From the NCBI GenBank assembly GCA_036558745.1, contig DATBEZ010000040.1, positions 110,765 to 174,764 on the forward strand: a stretch of 64,000 nt of DNA, read 5' to 3'. Of this stretch, positions 15,729 through 24,834 are shown piece by piece. The notes under the pieces were generated by a model, which had not been told where the DNA came from, did no database searches, and saw only the letters and a list, made by a program, of their open reading frames with translations. Source of the stretch: JAMXLJ01 sp036558745. Its GTDB lineage: Bacteria; Actinomycetota; Acidimicrobiia; IMCC26256; JAMXLJ01. Every line of letters starts with the position of its first letter. Positions within the stretch are counted from its first letter, which is position 1. The position numbers and the translations under genes are program-made.

Positions 15729-17816
15729 TCAGCCGCGTCGCACCCGGTCGCAGAGTGGCGTGGTCACAGGCAGCGGACTGACGTCGCGCACGACGGCACT
15801 CACGGCCGCCGGTACCACGAGCTGTGCGGTGCCGGCGGGGATGGCGGTGCCCTGCGCGTCGAGCGCGGTTCGGCCGTCGACGGCCACCCGCGTGGCGCGG
15901 ATGGCGGGGTCGATCACCACGTCGACGGTGGCCGTGCGGTCGACGGGCACCGTGATCGCGGACCGGGTCGACGCGTGCCCCGCCGCGTCCACGACCTCGA
16001 AGCGGAACCGGTCCGACCCTTCGGCCACGACGCTCACGTTCAATCCGGGCGAGCCCGGCATGACGACGAGCGACTGGCGGGTGCCGGGCCGGGCATCGGC
16101 CACGAAGCGAACCCGGGTGCGCACGTGGGTCGACGGTCCGACCTCGAGCTGGGCCCAGACGTAGTGCGGGTCGCCGAAGTAGAGCCCGTCACAGCGGCCG
16201 ACGATCGCGAGCGTGTCGGGCGGCGGTTTCGCCGGCAGCGACGTCAGCCGCAGCACGCGGTATCCACCGGTGCCGACCGTCGACGCGACCGCCTCCTGCC
16301 ATCCGGCGAAGCCGCGCAGCACCTGCGCGTCAGGCGCCGCCCACATCCGCTGGTACGTCAGCGTGATCCCTGCGTTGGTCCAGAGCTGGAACGCGGCCAG
16401 CGCGACCGCGACCCCGCCGATGACGATGGGGGCTCGCGCTCGTCGCGCCGGTTGTGAGCGGCGCGCCGAACCATTCCAGACCGCGAGTCCCGACTGGATC
16501 GCGACGACGGCCGGCACGATCAGCAGGGGAACGAAGTCGATCAGGTACCGGTTCGCGATGAAGCCCAACGCCAGCGTCGGGAAGACCGCGATCGCCGCGG
16601 CGACGGTGCACACCACGAAGGCCAGTGCCGTGTCGGTGCGAAGTCGACGCACCAGCACGACCACGCCCGCGATCGCGAGCAGCGCGAGCGCCGGCATCGA
16701 CGCGACGACGCTCGACGACCGGTCGAGGGTGTCGAACCGCTCCCCGAGGAACACGGACGCGTGGCGCACCGGGAAGTCGACGAACGGTGCGACCCGCCAG
16801 AATCGCAGCGCATCAGGGCGCAGGTACTGCCACACGGTGCTCGGGATGTACTTCACGCTGAACAGCGAGCCGCCGTTCGCAGCCAGCGCCGCCTTCCGGC
16901 TCGGGTTGAACGTCGAGTACAGCTGCTTGTCGAGCGGGAGCGAGAACCACGTCCCGAACTTGGTGTGGTTGACGTACGCGTAGAGGAGCACCGGCATCGC
17001 GGCCGCAGCGCCGAAGGCGAGGACCGGTGACCACCGCCGCGTCGTCTCCGGGTCGGTGCGGCGCACGGCGCGCCACGCCGCGATCAACGAGAAGATCCCG
17101 AGCGCGACCGCGGGACCCAGACCCACTGAGGGCCGGCTGAGCAGCGCGCACGCGGCGAGGAACGACGCGAGCGCGTACCGCGCCGGGCTGGGGCGCCGGA
17201 ACGCGCCGATGACCGCGTCGAACCCGACCAACGCGAGCGCGGTGCCCCAGACCTCGGCCTCGTGATAGATGATCGCCCGGCTCGCCGGGAACAGCACGGC
17301 CGACCCGACGCCGCACACGAACAGGAACACGGCCGTGACGACACCTTCGAGCCGCGTGAAGGGCGCGTCGGGCCGGACGAACGAGCGCGCCCGCCAGAGC
17401 AGCCGCGCGATGCCGAAGAGCGCGACCGCGAAGGCGGCGAGCATCGAGAGCTGCGTCAGGCGGCCGTCGAATCTGCTCGTGACCGCGAGGATCGGCATCC
17501 GGAGCAGTGCCGGGAACGGTCCGTAGTACGAGTACGTCCGGCCGTGGATGACGAAGCCCTCGAACCCCATCACCGCGGGCGGGACGTTCCAGTGTCCGTG
17601 GAAGAGGGTCCGCGCCTGAGCGTCGTACACGTTCGCGAAGACCGGACGTTGCAGGAAGTTCGCCCGTCCGAGGTTCACGAACCAGGCGTCGACGACGAAC
17701 GCGGGCAGCGCGCCGGCGAGTGCCGCGATCGTGAACGCCCGCGATCGCGACTGCTCGCCGGCCCTCTCGTTCGGATCGGCGTCGACCTGGCCGTGCACGG
17801 CGGTCGAGGTCTGCAT
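15729..17816 (-). CDS. Large GT-C type membrane protein with an extracytoplasmic beta-domain
   Basis: A 695-residue protein with about 11-12 membrane segments in residues 30-490 and a soluble C-terminal region (about 500-690). Features include an acidic, aromatic early loop (FANVYDAQARTLFHGHW), GRTYSYYGPFPALLRMP, a central IIYHEAEVWG, and LLSRPSVGLGP, which occur in uncharacterised actinobacterial glycosyltransferase-like proteins. The C-terminal part is beta-rich (VRTRVRFVADARPGTRQSL) like a carbohydrate-binding or LamG-type sandwich. The likely role is transfer of a lipid-linked sugar at the outer face, by analogy only. It converges on the GT2 fusion, with a small palindrome at its stop (15724-15736), and diverges from the PIG-V-like gene. 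Confidence 0.75.
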   Translation of the reverse strand: MQTSTAVHGQVDADPNERAGEQSRSRAFTIAALAGALPAFVVDAWFVNLGRANFLQRPVFANVYDAQARTLFHGHWNVPPAVMGFEGFVIHGRTYSYYGPFPALLRMPILAVTSRFDGRLTQLSMLAAFAVALFGIARLLWRARSFVRPDAPFTRLEGVVTAVFLFVCGVGSAVLFPASRAIIYHEAEVWGTALALVGFDAVIGAFRRPSPARYALASFLAACALLSRPSVGLGPAVALGIFSLIAAWRAVRRTDPETTRRWSPVLAFGAAAAMPVLLYAYVNHTKFGTWFSLPLDKQLYSTFNPSRKAALAANGGSLFSVKYIPSTVWQYLRPDALRFWRVAPFVDFPVRHASVFLGERFDTLDRSSSVVASMPALALLAIAGVVVLVRRLRTDTALAFVVCTVAAAIAVFPTLALGFIANRYLIDFVPLLIVPAVVAIQSGLAVWNGSARRSQPARRARAPIVIGGVAVALAAFQLWTNAGITLTYQRMWAAPDAQVLRGFAGWQEAVASTVGTGGYRVLRLTSLPAKPPPDTLAIVGRCDGLYFGDPHYVWAQLEVGPSTHVRTRVRFVADARPGTRQSLVVMPGSPGLNVSVVAEGSDRFRFEVVDAAGHASTRSAITVPVDRTATVDVVIDPAIRATRVAVDGRTALDAQGTAIPAGTAQLVVPAAVSAVVRDVSPLPVTTPLCDRVRRG

Positions 17817-17907
17817 GGGCCGAGACGTTACCGACCACCGAACGCGGCGAGGCGGCGACCGGCGCGGTTCCGCCCGCCGGTTCCCTCGCTGCGGGACGGC
17901 CCGGCGC

Positions 17908-17913
17908 TACCGT
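17908..17913 (+). promoter_or_regulatory. -10 box of a probably leaderless gene
   Basis: TACCGT is followed by 7 bases and then TTG 17921, the spacing expected if transcription begins at the start codon. It supports the TTG as the true start. Confidence 0.45.
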
Positions 17914-17920
17914 CGCGGCG

Positions 17921-19141
17921 TTGCAGAGTGAAGAGCCGGCTGGGGGAGAGGGCGCGACCCGGGCGACGGGACGCGACGCCGGCGCGCAGGCTCGACGCCC
18001 GGGCTCGATCGTGTGGCTCGGGCGCCACACGCCTGCCGACCAACCCCGCCCGTGGCGCGCGGACCTCGCCGCGGCGCTCGTGCCCTGGCTCCTCGCCCGC
18101 GGCATCGTGCTCGGCGCGCTCGCGTTCTCGCGCTCGATCGCGACCGACCTGCACACGAACCCCCGCCCCGTCGCGCTCGGTCAAGGGCTGTTCGCGTGGG
18201 ACGCCGCGTTCTACCGCGCCATCGCCGAGCACGGCTACCAACAGAGCGACGGACGCCTCCGGTTCTTCCCCCTCGTCCCGATGCTCACGCGTGCGCTCGG
18301 ATGGATCACGGGAGACGCGTTCGCGCTCATCCTGGTGGCGAACGTCAGCGCCCTCGCACTCGCCGTGCTGCTCGCGCGGCTCGTGCGACGCGAGACGGGC
18401 GACGAGGCCGCGGCGGACCGGATCCTCTGGCTCGTCGCGCTCGCGCCGCCCGCGGCGGTGCTCGTGCTCGGGTATGCCGAGGCGACGTTCACCGCGCTCG
18501 CGGTCGCAACCTTCCTCTGCCTGCGCCGCGGCTCGTGGTGGGCGGCGGCGGTGCTCGGGTTCCTCGCGGGCCTGACCCGGCCCTTCGGTCTGCTGCTCGC
18601 TCCCGCCGCGGCCATCGAGGCGGGGCGGGGCTGGCGCGAGACGTCGGCGGGCGAGCGCACCGCACGGGTCGCGGCCGTCCTCGGGCCGCTGGCCGGGACG
18701 GGGTCGTACCTGGCCTGGGTCGGCGCCCGGTTCGGCGACTGGCTCGAGCCAATGCACCTGCAGGAGCGGGCCCGCGCACGCGGCGGGTTCGAGGAGCCGA
18801 TCCGCCCCCTGTGGCACTCCGCGGCCGACCTCGCGGCCGGGCGCCACGTGGGAACCGGGCTGCACTTCCTCTGGGCCCTCGGGCTGGTGGCGCTGCTCGT
18901 GGTCGTGGCCCGGCGCCTTCCCGCGTCCTACACCGCGTTCACCGGCCTCGGGTTGGTGCTCGTGGTCTCGGCCCACAACCTGGACTCGATGGAGCGCTAC
19001 GCGCTCTCGCTCTTCCCGTTCCTGGTCGCCGGTGCGCTCCTGACCCGCCGGGAGCACGTGGCCCGCGGGGTCTTCGCCCTCAGCGCGGCCGGGCTCCTGG
19101 GCTACTCGGTCCTCACCTTCTTCGGTCAGTACGTCCCGTGA
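17921..19141 (+). CDS. PIG-V-like mannosyltransferase (GT-C fold)
   Basis: A 406-residue polytopic protein with about 10 membrane segments. The signature WDAAFYRAIAEHGYQQ near residue 90 matches the luminal/periplasmic WD-x-x-(W/F)Y motif of PIG-V and its bacterial relatives, which add mannose from a polyprenyl or dolichol donor. FFPLVPMLTR and the late RYALSLFPFLVAG also fit. The acceptor in bacteria is unknown. The TTG start is supported by a -10 box 7 bases upstream; the first 40 residues are hydrophilic and could be shortened if a later start is used. It is transcribed divergently from the 695-residue GT-C gene. Confidence 0.86.
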   Translation: MQSEEPAGGEGATRATGRDAGAQARRPGSIVWLGRHTPADQPRPWRADLAAALVPWLLARGIVLGALAFSRSIATDLHTNPRPVALGQGLFAWDAAFYRAIAEHGYQQSDGRLRFFPLVPMLTRALGWITGDAFALILVANVSALALAVLLARLVRRETGDEAAADRILWLVALAPPAAVLVLGYAEATFTALAVATFLCLRRGSWWAAAVLGFLAGLTRPFGLLLAPAAAIEAGRGWRETSAGERTARVAAVLGPLAGTGSYLAWVGARFGDWLEPMHLQERARARGGFEEPIRPLWHSAADLAAGRHVGTGLHFLWALGLVALLVVVARRLPASYTAFTGLGLVLVVSAHNLDSMERYALSLFPFLVAGALLTRREHVARGVFALSAAGLLGYSVLTFFGQYVP

Positions 19142-19253
19142 CCGGCCGGGACCCCCGAGCTCGCCCCGTGACGCCCGCTCGGTGGCCACGAAACCGCTTC
19201 GCGGCGCCGGAATTGGGTACACAACTGCCGGACGCCTTCGGGCCTCGCCCGAC

Positions 19254-19259
19254 TACACT
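19254..19259 (+). promoter_or_regulatory. Candidate -10 box in the 261-base gap before the flavoprotein gene
   Basis: TACACT lies in the gap 19142-19402, giving a leader of roughly 135 bases before the ATG at 19403. No strong -35 box is visible 17 bases upstream. Nothing else in this gap looks coding or structured. Confidence 0.35.
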
Positions 19260-19402
19260 GCGTAGCCGTCGATGGGGGGCAGTGAGGGGCCGGAGGGCGG
19301 GCGGCCGGGACGCGGTCGGCGAGCACGGCGAGCACGGACAGGGTCACCCGCGTCGGACCGACCGCAACCTCTCTCCAATCCGGCGATGCATCGCGGAGTG
19401 AC

Positions 19403-20983
19403 ATGACGCAGCTCGACAGCCAGCCTTCGTCCGACGCACCGTCCGCCGACGAGCCGCACGTGCTCATCATCGGCGCCGGCCCCGCGGGGCTGACCGCGGC
19501 GTACATGCTCATGAAGCGGGGGCACGCGTCGGTCGTGCTCGAGTCCGACGACGTCGTCGGCGGGATCAGCCGCACGGTCGTGCGCGACGGCTGGCGCTTC
19601 GACATCGGCGGCCACCGATTCTTCACCAAGGTGAAGCCGGTCGACGACCTGTGGTTCGAGATCCTCGGCGAGGACGAGTTCCTCCGCCGTCCGCGCATGA
19701 GCCGGCTCTACTACCAGGGCAAGCTCTTCGACTACCCGCTCGTGCCGATGAAGGCGCTGCGCCAGCTCGGTTTCGTCGAGGCGGTGCGCTGCGGCGGCTC
19801 CTACCTCTGGGTGCGGGTCAAGCCGCCCAAGGACCAGGAGCACCTCGAGGGCTTCTACGCGCGGCGCTTCGGCTGGCGGCTGTATCAGCACTTCTTCAAG
19901 ACCTACACCGAGAAGGTCTGGGGCGTGCCGGTGTCGGAGCTCTCGGCCGACTGGGGCGCGCAGCGGGTGAAGGACCTCTCGCTGTTCAAGGCGCTGTGGG
20001 AAGGCCTGAAGCCCAAGGCGCTGAAGAACCGGCGTGACAAGTCGAAGCAGGTCACCAGCCTCATCGAGGAGTTCAACTACCCGAAGTACGGGCCGGGCCA
20101 GATGTGGGAGAAGGCGACCGAGCTCGTCACCGCAGCCGGCACGAAGGTCGTCTTCAACAGCAAGGTCACCGCGGTGCACCACCGCGACGGCCGCGCGTAC
20201 GCGGTCACGGCCGAGACCGACGGCGCGCCGAGCCGCTACGACTGCACCCACGTGGTCTCTTCGATGCCGATGAGCTCGCTCGTGAAGGCGATGGACCCGC
20301 CGCCGCCGCCGGAGGTGCTCACCGCCGCGCGCGACCTGCGTTACCGCGACTTCATGACCGTCGCGCTCGTCGTGCCCGAGGAGTACAGCTTCCCCGACAA
20401 CTGGATCTACATCCACGACCCGGGCGTGAAGGTCGGGAGGATCCAGAACTTCGGCCGCTGGTCGCCGTATCTCGTGAAGGACGGCCGCACCTGCCTCGGT
20501 CTCGAGTTCTTCGTGACCGAGGGCGACGACATGTGGACCAAGCCCGACGCGGATCTCATCGAGCAGGGCAAGCGCGAGCTGCAGGCGCTCGGGCTGGCCG
20601 ACGCGTCGCGCATCGAGGCGGGGTACGTCGTGCGCGTGCCCAAGGCGTACCCGCACTACGACGATCACTACAAGCGCAACGTCGACATCATGCGGGCCTG
20701 GATCGAGCAGCACTGCCCCAACGTGTATCCGGTCGGTCGCAACGGGATGCACAAGTACAACAACCAGGATCACTCGATGTACACGGCGATGCTCGTCGTC
20801 GAGAACATCCTCGGCTCCGACCATGACGTGTGGAGCGTCAACGTCGAGCAGGAGTACCACGAGGAGGGCGACGAGGAAGGCGACCAGACGTCGGAGTCGG
20901 GGACCGGGCGCGCCGCGCCGATCGTGCCCCGCACCGCGTCGGACGCCGCCGCGGAGCAGCGCCACGCGGCGAAGGGAAGCTAG
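19403..20983 (+). CDS. FAD-dependent UDP-galactopyranose-mutase-like/amine-oxidase-family protein
   Basis: A 526-residue flavoprotein. The dinucleotide motif HVLIIGAGPAGLTAAYML starts at residue 16, followed by VVGGISRTV and the FDIGGHRFF loop that touches the FAD. The central part has YQHFFKTYTEKVWGVP, and the C-terminal FAD segment is NGMHKYNNQDHSMYTAM near residue 450. These features are shared by the UDP-galactopyranose-mutase-like group of the protoporphyrinogen-oxidase/amine-oxidase superfamily, found often in glycan clusters. Whether it acts on a sugar nucleotide is not proven. The last 45 residues are acidic and disordered. GGAG lies 6 bases before the ATG. The context of acyltransferases and GT2 enzymes supports envelope glycan biosynthesis. 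Confidence 0.85.
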   Translation: MTQLDSQPSSDAPSADEPHVLIIGAGPAGLTAAYMLMKRGHASVVLESDDVVGGISRTVVRDGWRFDIGGHRFFTKVKPVDDLWFEILGEDEFLRRPRMSRLYYQGKLFDYPLVPMKALRQLGFVEAVRCGGSYLWVRVKPPKDQEHLEGFYARRFGWRLYQHFFKTYTEKVWGVPVSELSADWGAQRVKDLSLFKALWEGLKPKALKNRRDKSKQVTSLIEEFNYPKYGPGQMWEKATELVTAAGTKVVFNSKVTAVHHRDGRAYAVTAETDGAPSRYDCTHVVSSMPMSSLVKAMDPPPPPEVLTAARDLRYRDFMTVALVVPEEYSFPDNWIYIHDPGVKVGRIQNFGRWSPYLVKDGRTCLGLEFFVTEGDDMWTKPDADLIEQGKRELQALGLADASRIEAGYVVRVPKAYPHYDDHYKRNVDIMRAWIEQHCPNVYPVGRNGMHKYNNQDHSMYTAMLVVENILGSDHDVWSVNVEQEYHEEGDEEGDQTSESGTGRAAPIVPRTASDAAAEQRHAAKGS

Positions 20984-21032
20984 GCGCGGACAGCTGCGCC
21001 GGAGCCGGAACCCGCGTACGCTCAGGGACTCC

Positions 21033-22277
21033 ATGATCGAGCGCGTCGCCGGCAGCGGGACCGGGAGCAAGCGGGATCAGAGGCGCGGGGACGAGCGCGC
21101 ACCCCGGCGGGGACCGTTCCCCTGCCTCGATGCGTACCGCGCCATCGGCATGGTCATGATCCTGGCGTTCCACGCGTACTTCTATTCTCTCGCGCACAAG
21201 AAGGGGATCTTCGGGCCGCTCCTCGCGCGCTTCGACGTCGCGCTGCCGTTCTTCTTCGTGCTCTCGGGCTTCCTGCTCTTCCGACCCTACGTCGACGCGC
21301 TCTTCGCCGAGCGCACGCCGATCTCGGCGTCGCGCTTCCTCGGCAACCGCGCGCTGCGCATCTTCCCGGCGTGGTGGTTCGCGCTGATCGGCGCCGTCGT
21401 GTTGTTCCACGTTCGCTTCCACAGCGTCGGCGAGTTCTTCACCTTCGCGTTCCTGTTGCAGATCTACCGGTCGGCGAAGGTGTTCGACCCGCGGTTCCAG
21501 CCCATCTACCAGTCGTGGAGCCTCGCGACCGAGATCGGGTTCTACGTGCTGCTCCCCGTGCTCGCGTGGGTGCTGCGCCGGACGCTCACCGGTCGCGACG
21601 AACGCACGAAGATCGTCAGCCTCGTCGCCGTCGTCGCGGGCTTCTATGTCGCCGGCACCGCGTTCCGCGCTGCGATCGTCACGGTCAAGCCGGGCTGGCA
21701 GAAGGCGGCCGCCCTCGCGGTGCCGTCGTGGCTCGACATCTTCGCGATCGGGATGGCGCTCGCGGTCGCGAGCGTGTGGCACGCGCGCACCGGCCGGCAG
21801 CTCCGCGTCCTCGACTACCTGAGCCGTCATCTGCTCGTGTCGTGGGGGCTGGCCGCGGTGTTCTTCTGGATCAGCACGCGCTTCTCGCCCCCCAAGCAGC
21901 CGCTCGTGTTCCACGGACGCGAGTACGTGGCCCGCTACTTCCTCTACGGCGTGGTCGCGTTCTTCTTCCTCCTGCCGGCCATGATCGGCGACCAGCGGGT
22001 CGGGCGGGTGCGGGCGGTGCTGTCGAGCAGGGTCATGGTGCTGCTCGGTACCGTGTCCCTCGGCTTCTACCTGTTCCACGTCGGCTTCCTCGGGAAGGCC
22101 CAGTCCTGGACGGGCGCGGCCGCCTTCCAGGCCAGCTTCGTGAAGGAGATCGCGATCGCCCTCCCGCTGACTCTCGTCGCCGCGACCGTGAGCTACGTCG
22201 TCGTCGAGCGACCCACGCTGCGGCTCAAGTCGTGGCGGCGACGCCGCACGAGCCGGGTCGGTGAGGTGACCGCGTGA
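21033..22277 (+). CDS. Acyltransferase-3 family membrane protein (OafA/YrhL-like), copy 1
   Basis: A 414-residue membrane O-acyltransferase with about 10 membrane segments that would acylate a sugar hydroxyl using a cytoplasmic acyl donor. The catalytic-type His is in ILAFHAYFYSL, then FDVALPFFFVLSGFLLFRP, FLGNRALRIFPAWW, and SLATEIGFYVLLP (the family WSL-x-x-E-x-x-FY motif with Glu). There is no SGNH domain. The ATG at 21033 is preferred to a start at 20823, which overlaps the flavoprotein gene and reads as an Arg/Ser shadow; TACGCT lies 10 bases ahead. It overlaps the next acyltransferase gene by 4 bases, so the two are probably translated together. Confidence 0.92.
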   Translation: MIERVAGSGTGSKRDQRRGDERAPRRGPFPCLDAYRAIGMVMILAFHAYFYSLAHKKGIFGPLLARFDVALPFFFVLSGFLLFRPYVDALFAERTPISASRFLGNRALRIFPAWWFALIGAVVLFHVRFHSVGEFFTFAFLLQIYRSAKVFDPRFQPIYQSWSLATEIGFYVLLPVLAWVLRRTLTGRDERTKIVSLVAVVAGFYVAGTAFRAAIVTVKPGWQKAAALAVPSWLDIFAIGMALAVASVWHARTGRQLRVLDYLSRHLLVSWGLAAVFFWISTRFSPPKQPLVFHGREYVARYFLYGVVAFFFLLPAMIGDQRVGRVRAVLSSRVMVLLGTVSLGFYLFHVGFLGKAQSWTGAAAFQASFVKEIAIALPLTLVAATVSYVVVERPTLRLKSWRRRRTSRVGEVTA

Positions 22278-23479
22278 AGGAAGAGGTCGCCCCGAGCGCA
22301 CCGAGGCCGGTCGACGCCCGGGCGACGCACTTCCGTCTCTTCGACGGCTTCCGCGCCGTCGCGGCCGCAATGATCGTCGTCCTCCACTGCTCCTCGCAGG
22401 TCGGCGCAGACGGGTGGAAGGGCACCGGCGCGCTCTTCGCCCGCCTCGACATCAGCGTGCCGATCTTCTTCGCGATCTCGGGTTTCCTGCTGTATCGCCC
22501 GTTCGTCGTCGACCATTTGAGCGGCCGCTCGCTGCTGAACTTCCGCGCGTTCTACTGGCGGCGCTTCCTGCGCATCGCGCCCGCGTACTGGTTGCTCATC
22601 ACCGGGGCGTGGCTCGCGTTCGGGAGCATCCACATCCACAACCTCAAGGACGCGGTGATCACCTACGGCCTCATCTGGCCGTACAAGGGCATCTGGGTGG
22701 CCAAGTTCGACGGGATCTTCACCGTGTGGAGCCTCGCGGTCGAGGTCGCGTTCTACCTGGCGCTCCCGTTCTACGCGCTCGTGTTCGGGAGCCTGGTCGC
22801 CCGTAGCGCGCGGAAGGTCGCGCTCGAGCTCGCGGGCTGCACCGTCCTCGTCGTGGGCGGGTTCGCGATCTACGCGTGGCTCGTCTGGACGCGCCCGAAC
22901 GGGTCGCCGTCCACCCAGTGGTTGCCGGCCCAGATCGAGTTCTTCGCGCTCGGCATGCTCCTCGCGGTCCTGAGCGCAGCCGACACGCCGACGACGCGGG
23001 CGATCGGCAGCCGCCTCGGCGCCTCGCCCGCCCTCGCCTGGGGCGTCGCCGCGGCCTGTCTCGCGATGACCGCCTGGGGCATCGGGCTGCCCCACGGCAG
23101 CTTCTTCGCCGTGATCCATCCGGGTCAGCACTTCGCCCAGGAGGTGCTCTACGGCATCGCCGCGGTGGCGTTCATCGTCCCCGGGATCTGGGGCCCGCAG
23201 GACGCCGGTCCGATCCGGCGGTTCCTGTCGAACCGGGGCGTGCAGTGGTTCGGCCTGATCTCGTACGCGGTGTTCCTCTGGCACGACCAGTGGGCGGGCC
23301 AGCTGGCCCACGGCTGGAACGTCTACTCGCACCTGCCCTGGCCCCGCTTCGCCATCTTCGTGGGGCTGGTCTTCGCCTTCGCCATCGCCACCGCCGCGAT
23401 CAGCTGGCACTTCATCGAGCGGCCGATCCTGGCCCTGAAATCGTCCGGCCCGGGGCGTAGGCGGGTTCCACGGGCGTAA
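22274..23479 (+). CDS. Acyltransferase-3 family membrane protein, copy 2
   Basis: A 401-residue relative of its upstream neighbour with about 10 membrane segments. Motifs are LFDGFRAVAAAMIVVLHCSSQ (catalytic-type His), LDISVPIFFAISGFLLYRPF, YWRRFLRIAPAYW and WSLAVEVAFYLALPF. Its GTG start (22274) overlaps the TGA of copy 1 (GTGA), strong evidence of translational coupling. The two copies could form a heteromeric pair or modify two positions of the same glycan. The C-terminus ends with a short Arg-rich tail. The -10 box of the next gene overlaps its last codons. Confidence 0.92.
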   Translation: MKEEVAPSAPRPVDARATHFRLFDGFRAVAAAMIVVLHCSSQVGADGWKGTGALFARLDISVPIFFAISGFLLYRPFVVDHLSGRSLLNFRAFYWRRFLRIAPAYWLLITGAWLAFGSIHIHNLKDAVITYGLIWPYKGIWVAKFDGIFTVWSLAVEVAFYLALPFYALVFGSLVARSARKVALELAGCTVLVVGGFAIYAWLVWTRPNGSPSTQWLPAQIEFFALGMLLAVLSAADTPTTRAIGSRLGASPALAWGVAAACLAMTAWGIGLPHGSFFAVIHPGQHFAQEVLYGIAAVAFIVPGIWGPQDAGPIRRFLSNRGVQWFGLISYAVFLWHDQWAGQLAHGWNVYSHLPWPRFAIFVGLVFAFAIATAAISWHFIERPILALKSSGPGRRRVPRA

Positions 23480-23482
23480 CCT
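23477..23482 (+). promoter_or_regulatory. -10 box overlapping the end of the acyltransferase gene
   Basis: TAACCT begins within the stop region of the preceding gene and ends 9 bases before the ATG at 23492. An internal promoter for the GT2/DUF2304 pair is likely, with a very short or no leader. Confidence 0.4.
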
Positions 23483-23491
23483 TTGTCCGAC

Positions 23492-24319
23492 ATGCGCACC
23501 GAAGCGGTGGAGCTCAGTGACACGACGCCGACGCCGGTGCGGCCACGTCGCGCGGGCGCGGGCGCCGCGCTCGTGATCATCCCCGCCTTCAACGAGGCCG
23601 AGTCCCTCCCGTGGGTGCTCGAGGAGCTCCGCACCGAGCGTCCCGACCTCGACGTGGTCGTGGTCTCCGACGGGTCGGTCGACGAGACCGCCGCGGTCGC
23701 CCGCCACGCCGGTGTGCCCGTCCTCGAGCTGCCCTTCAACCTCGGCATCGGAGGCGCGCTGCGCACCGGGTTCCGGTACGCGGTCGAGTACGGCTACGAC
23801 GCCGCGGTGCAGTTCGACGCCGACGGCCAGCACGACCCGCGCACCATCGACCGGCTGCTCGACGCGGTCGCCGACGGTGCCGACCTCGTCATCGGCAGCC
23901 GCTTCATGGAGGGCGGCTACCCGACGTACAAGATCTCGAAGCTGCGGCGCCTCGCGATGCGGGGGCTCGAGCGGACCGTCATGCGCCTCGTGGGACGCCG
24001 CTTCACCGACACCAGCTCCGGCTACCGCGGCTTCTCGCGACGGATGCTCGAGTACTTCGCGCGCATGTACCCGGTGGAGTACATGGACTCGGTCGAGTCG
24101 CTCGTGATCGCGGTGAACGGGGGCTTCGAGCTGCGCGAGGTTCCGTGTGGCATCCGGGGCCGCAGCGGCGGCGCGCCGTCGACCCGCGGCTGGAAGCTCG
24201 GGTACTACTACGTGCGGCTGCTCGTCGTGCTGCTCACGTCGTACACGCGCCCCCGGCACCGTGAGGTCTCGCGCGCCGCGGCGACGAACGTCCCGACGAG
24301 CGCGGGGGTCGCGCGATGA
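23492..24319 (+). CDS. GT2 polyprenyl-phosphate glycosyltransferase (DPM1-like)
   Basis: A 275-residue GT2 enzyme. ALVIIPAFNEAESLPWVLEEL starts near residue 28; VVVSDGSVDETA is the nucleotide loop; LPFNLGIGGALRTGFRYAV and FDADGQHDPRTI carry the donor and metal-binding acidic residues; the GSRFMEGG and DTSSGYRGFSRR loops follow. There is no membrane segment of its own. It overlaps a DUF2304 gene by 4 bases; in many bacteria GT2 enzymes of this type are paired with such small membrane proteins. The product is probably polyprenyl-phosphate-linked sugar used by the nearby GT-C enzymes. The start is ATG 23492 with a short Thr/Pro/Arg N-terminus. Confidence 0.92.
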   Translation: MRTEAVELSDTTPTPVRPRRAGAGAALVIIPAFNEAESLPWVLEELRTERPDLDVVVVSDGSVDETAAVARHAGVPVLELPFNLGIGGALRTGFRYAVEYGYDAAVQFDADGQHDPRTIDRLLDAVADGADLVIGSRFMEGGYPTYKISKLRRLAMRGLERTVMRLVGRRFTDTSSGYRGFSRRMLEYFARMYPVEYMDSVESLVIAVNGGFELREVPCGIRGRSGGAPSTRGWKLGYYYVRLLVVLLTSYTRPRHREVSRAAATNVPTSAGVAR

Positions 24320-24834
24320 GCCTGCGCGCGCACATCGCGATCTTGCTCCTGTCGATCGGGACGCTCGTCTTCATCCTGCGTCTCGTTCGGCGGCACCGGC
24401 TGCGGGCGAAGTACTCGGTGCTGTGGGTGTCGTTGGGAGTCGTGCTCGCGATCGTCGCGTCGGCACCGTCGTTGCTCGAGACGTTCTCGGACGCGATCGG
24501 CGTCAAGACCCCGGCGTTGACGTTCTTGCTCATGGCGATCACGTTCCTGCTGGTGCTCTCGCTGCACTTCTCGTGGGAGCTGTCGCGCTTGGAGGACCGC
24601 TCCCGTGGCCTCGCGGAGGAGATCGCGCTCCTCCGTCAGCGGGTCGACGCGACCGAGCTGCACGACCTCGCCGACGAGCAGGCCGAGGCCGAGCTCACGT
24701 TGCCGTTCGAGTCAGTCCCGTTCGTGGCGGGCGACGACGACCAGCGTGTCCGCGACGAATGGCGCGCCCAGCCGCGCGAGCACGCGCGTGAGCCCCAGCA
24801 GCAGGGCGCCGCCGAGCCGGGTCAGCGCGCCTGA
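24316..24834 (+). CDS. DUF2304 membrane protein
   Basis: A 172-residue protein with three hydrophobic segments (about 6-23, 34-52 and 66-86) and the DUF2304 core RLVRRHRLRAKYSVLWVSLG, then SWELSRLEDRSRGLAEEIALL, a charged helix or coiled coil. ATG 24316 overlaps the GT2 stop (ATGA), so the pair is coupled. DUF2304 proteins commonly accompany GT2 enzymes and probably anchor or assist them; the exact role is unknown. Its last 41 codons, rich in Arg, Gln and Glu, run antiparallel over the 3' end of the methyltransferase gene on the other strand. Confidence 0.88.
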   Translation: MSLRAHIAILLLSIGTLVFILRLVRRHRLRAKYSVLWVSLGVVLAIVASAPSLLETFSDAIGVKTPALTFLLMAITFLLVLSLHFSWELSRLEDRSRGLAEEIALLRQRVDATELHDLADEQAEAELTLPFESVPFVAGDDDQRVRDEWRAQPREHAREPQQQGAAEPGQRA

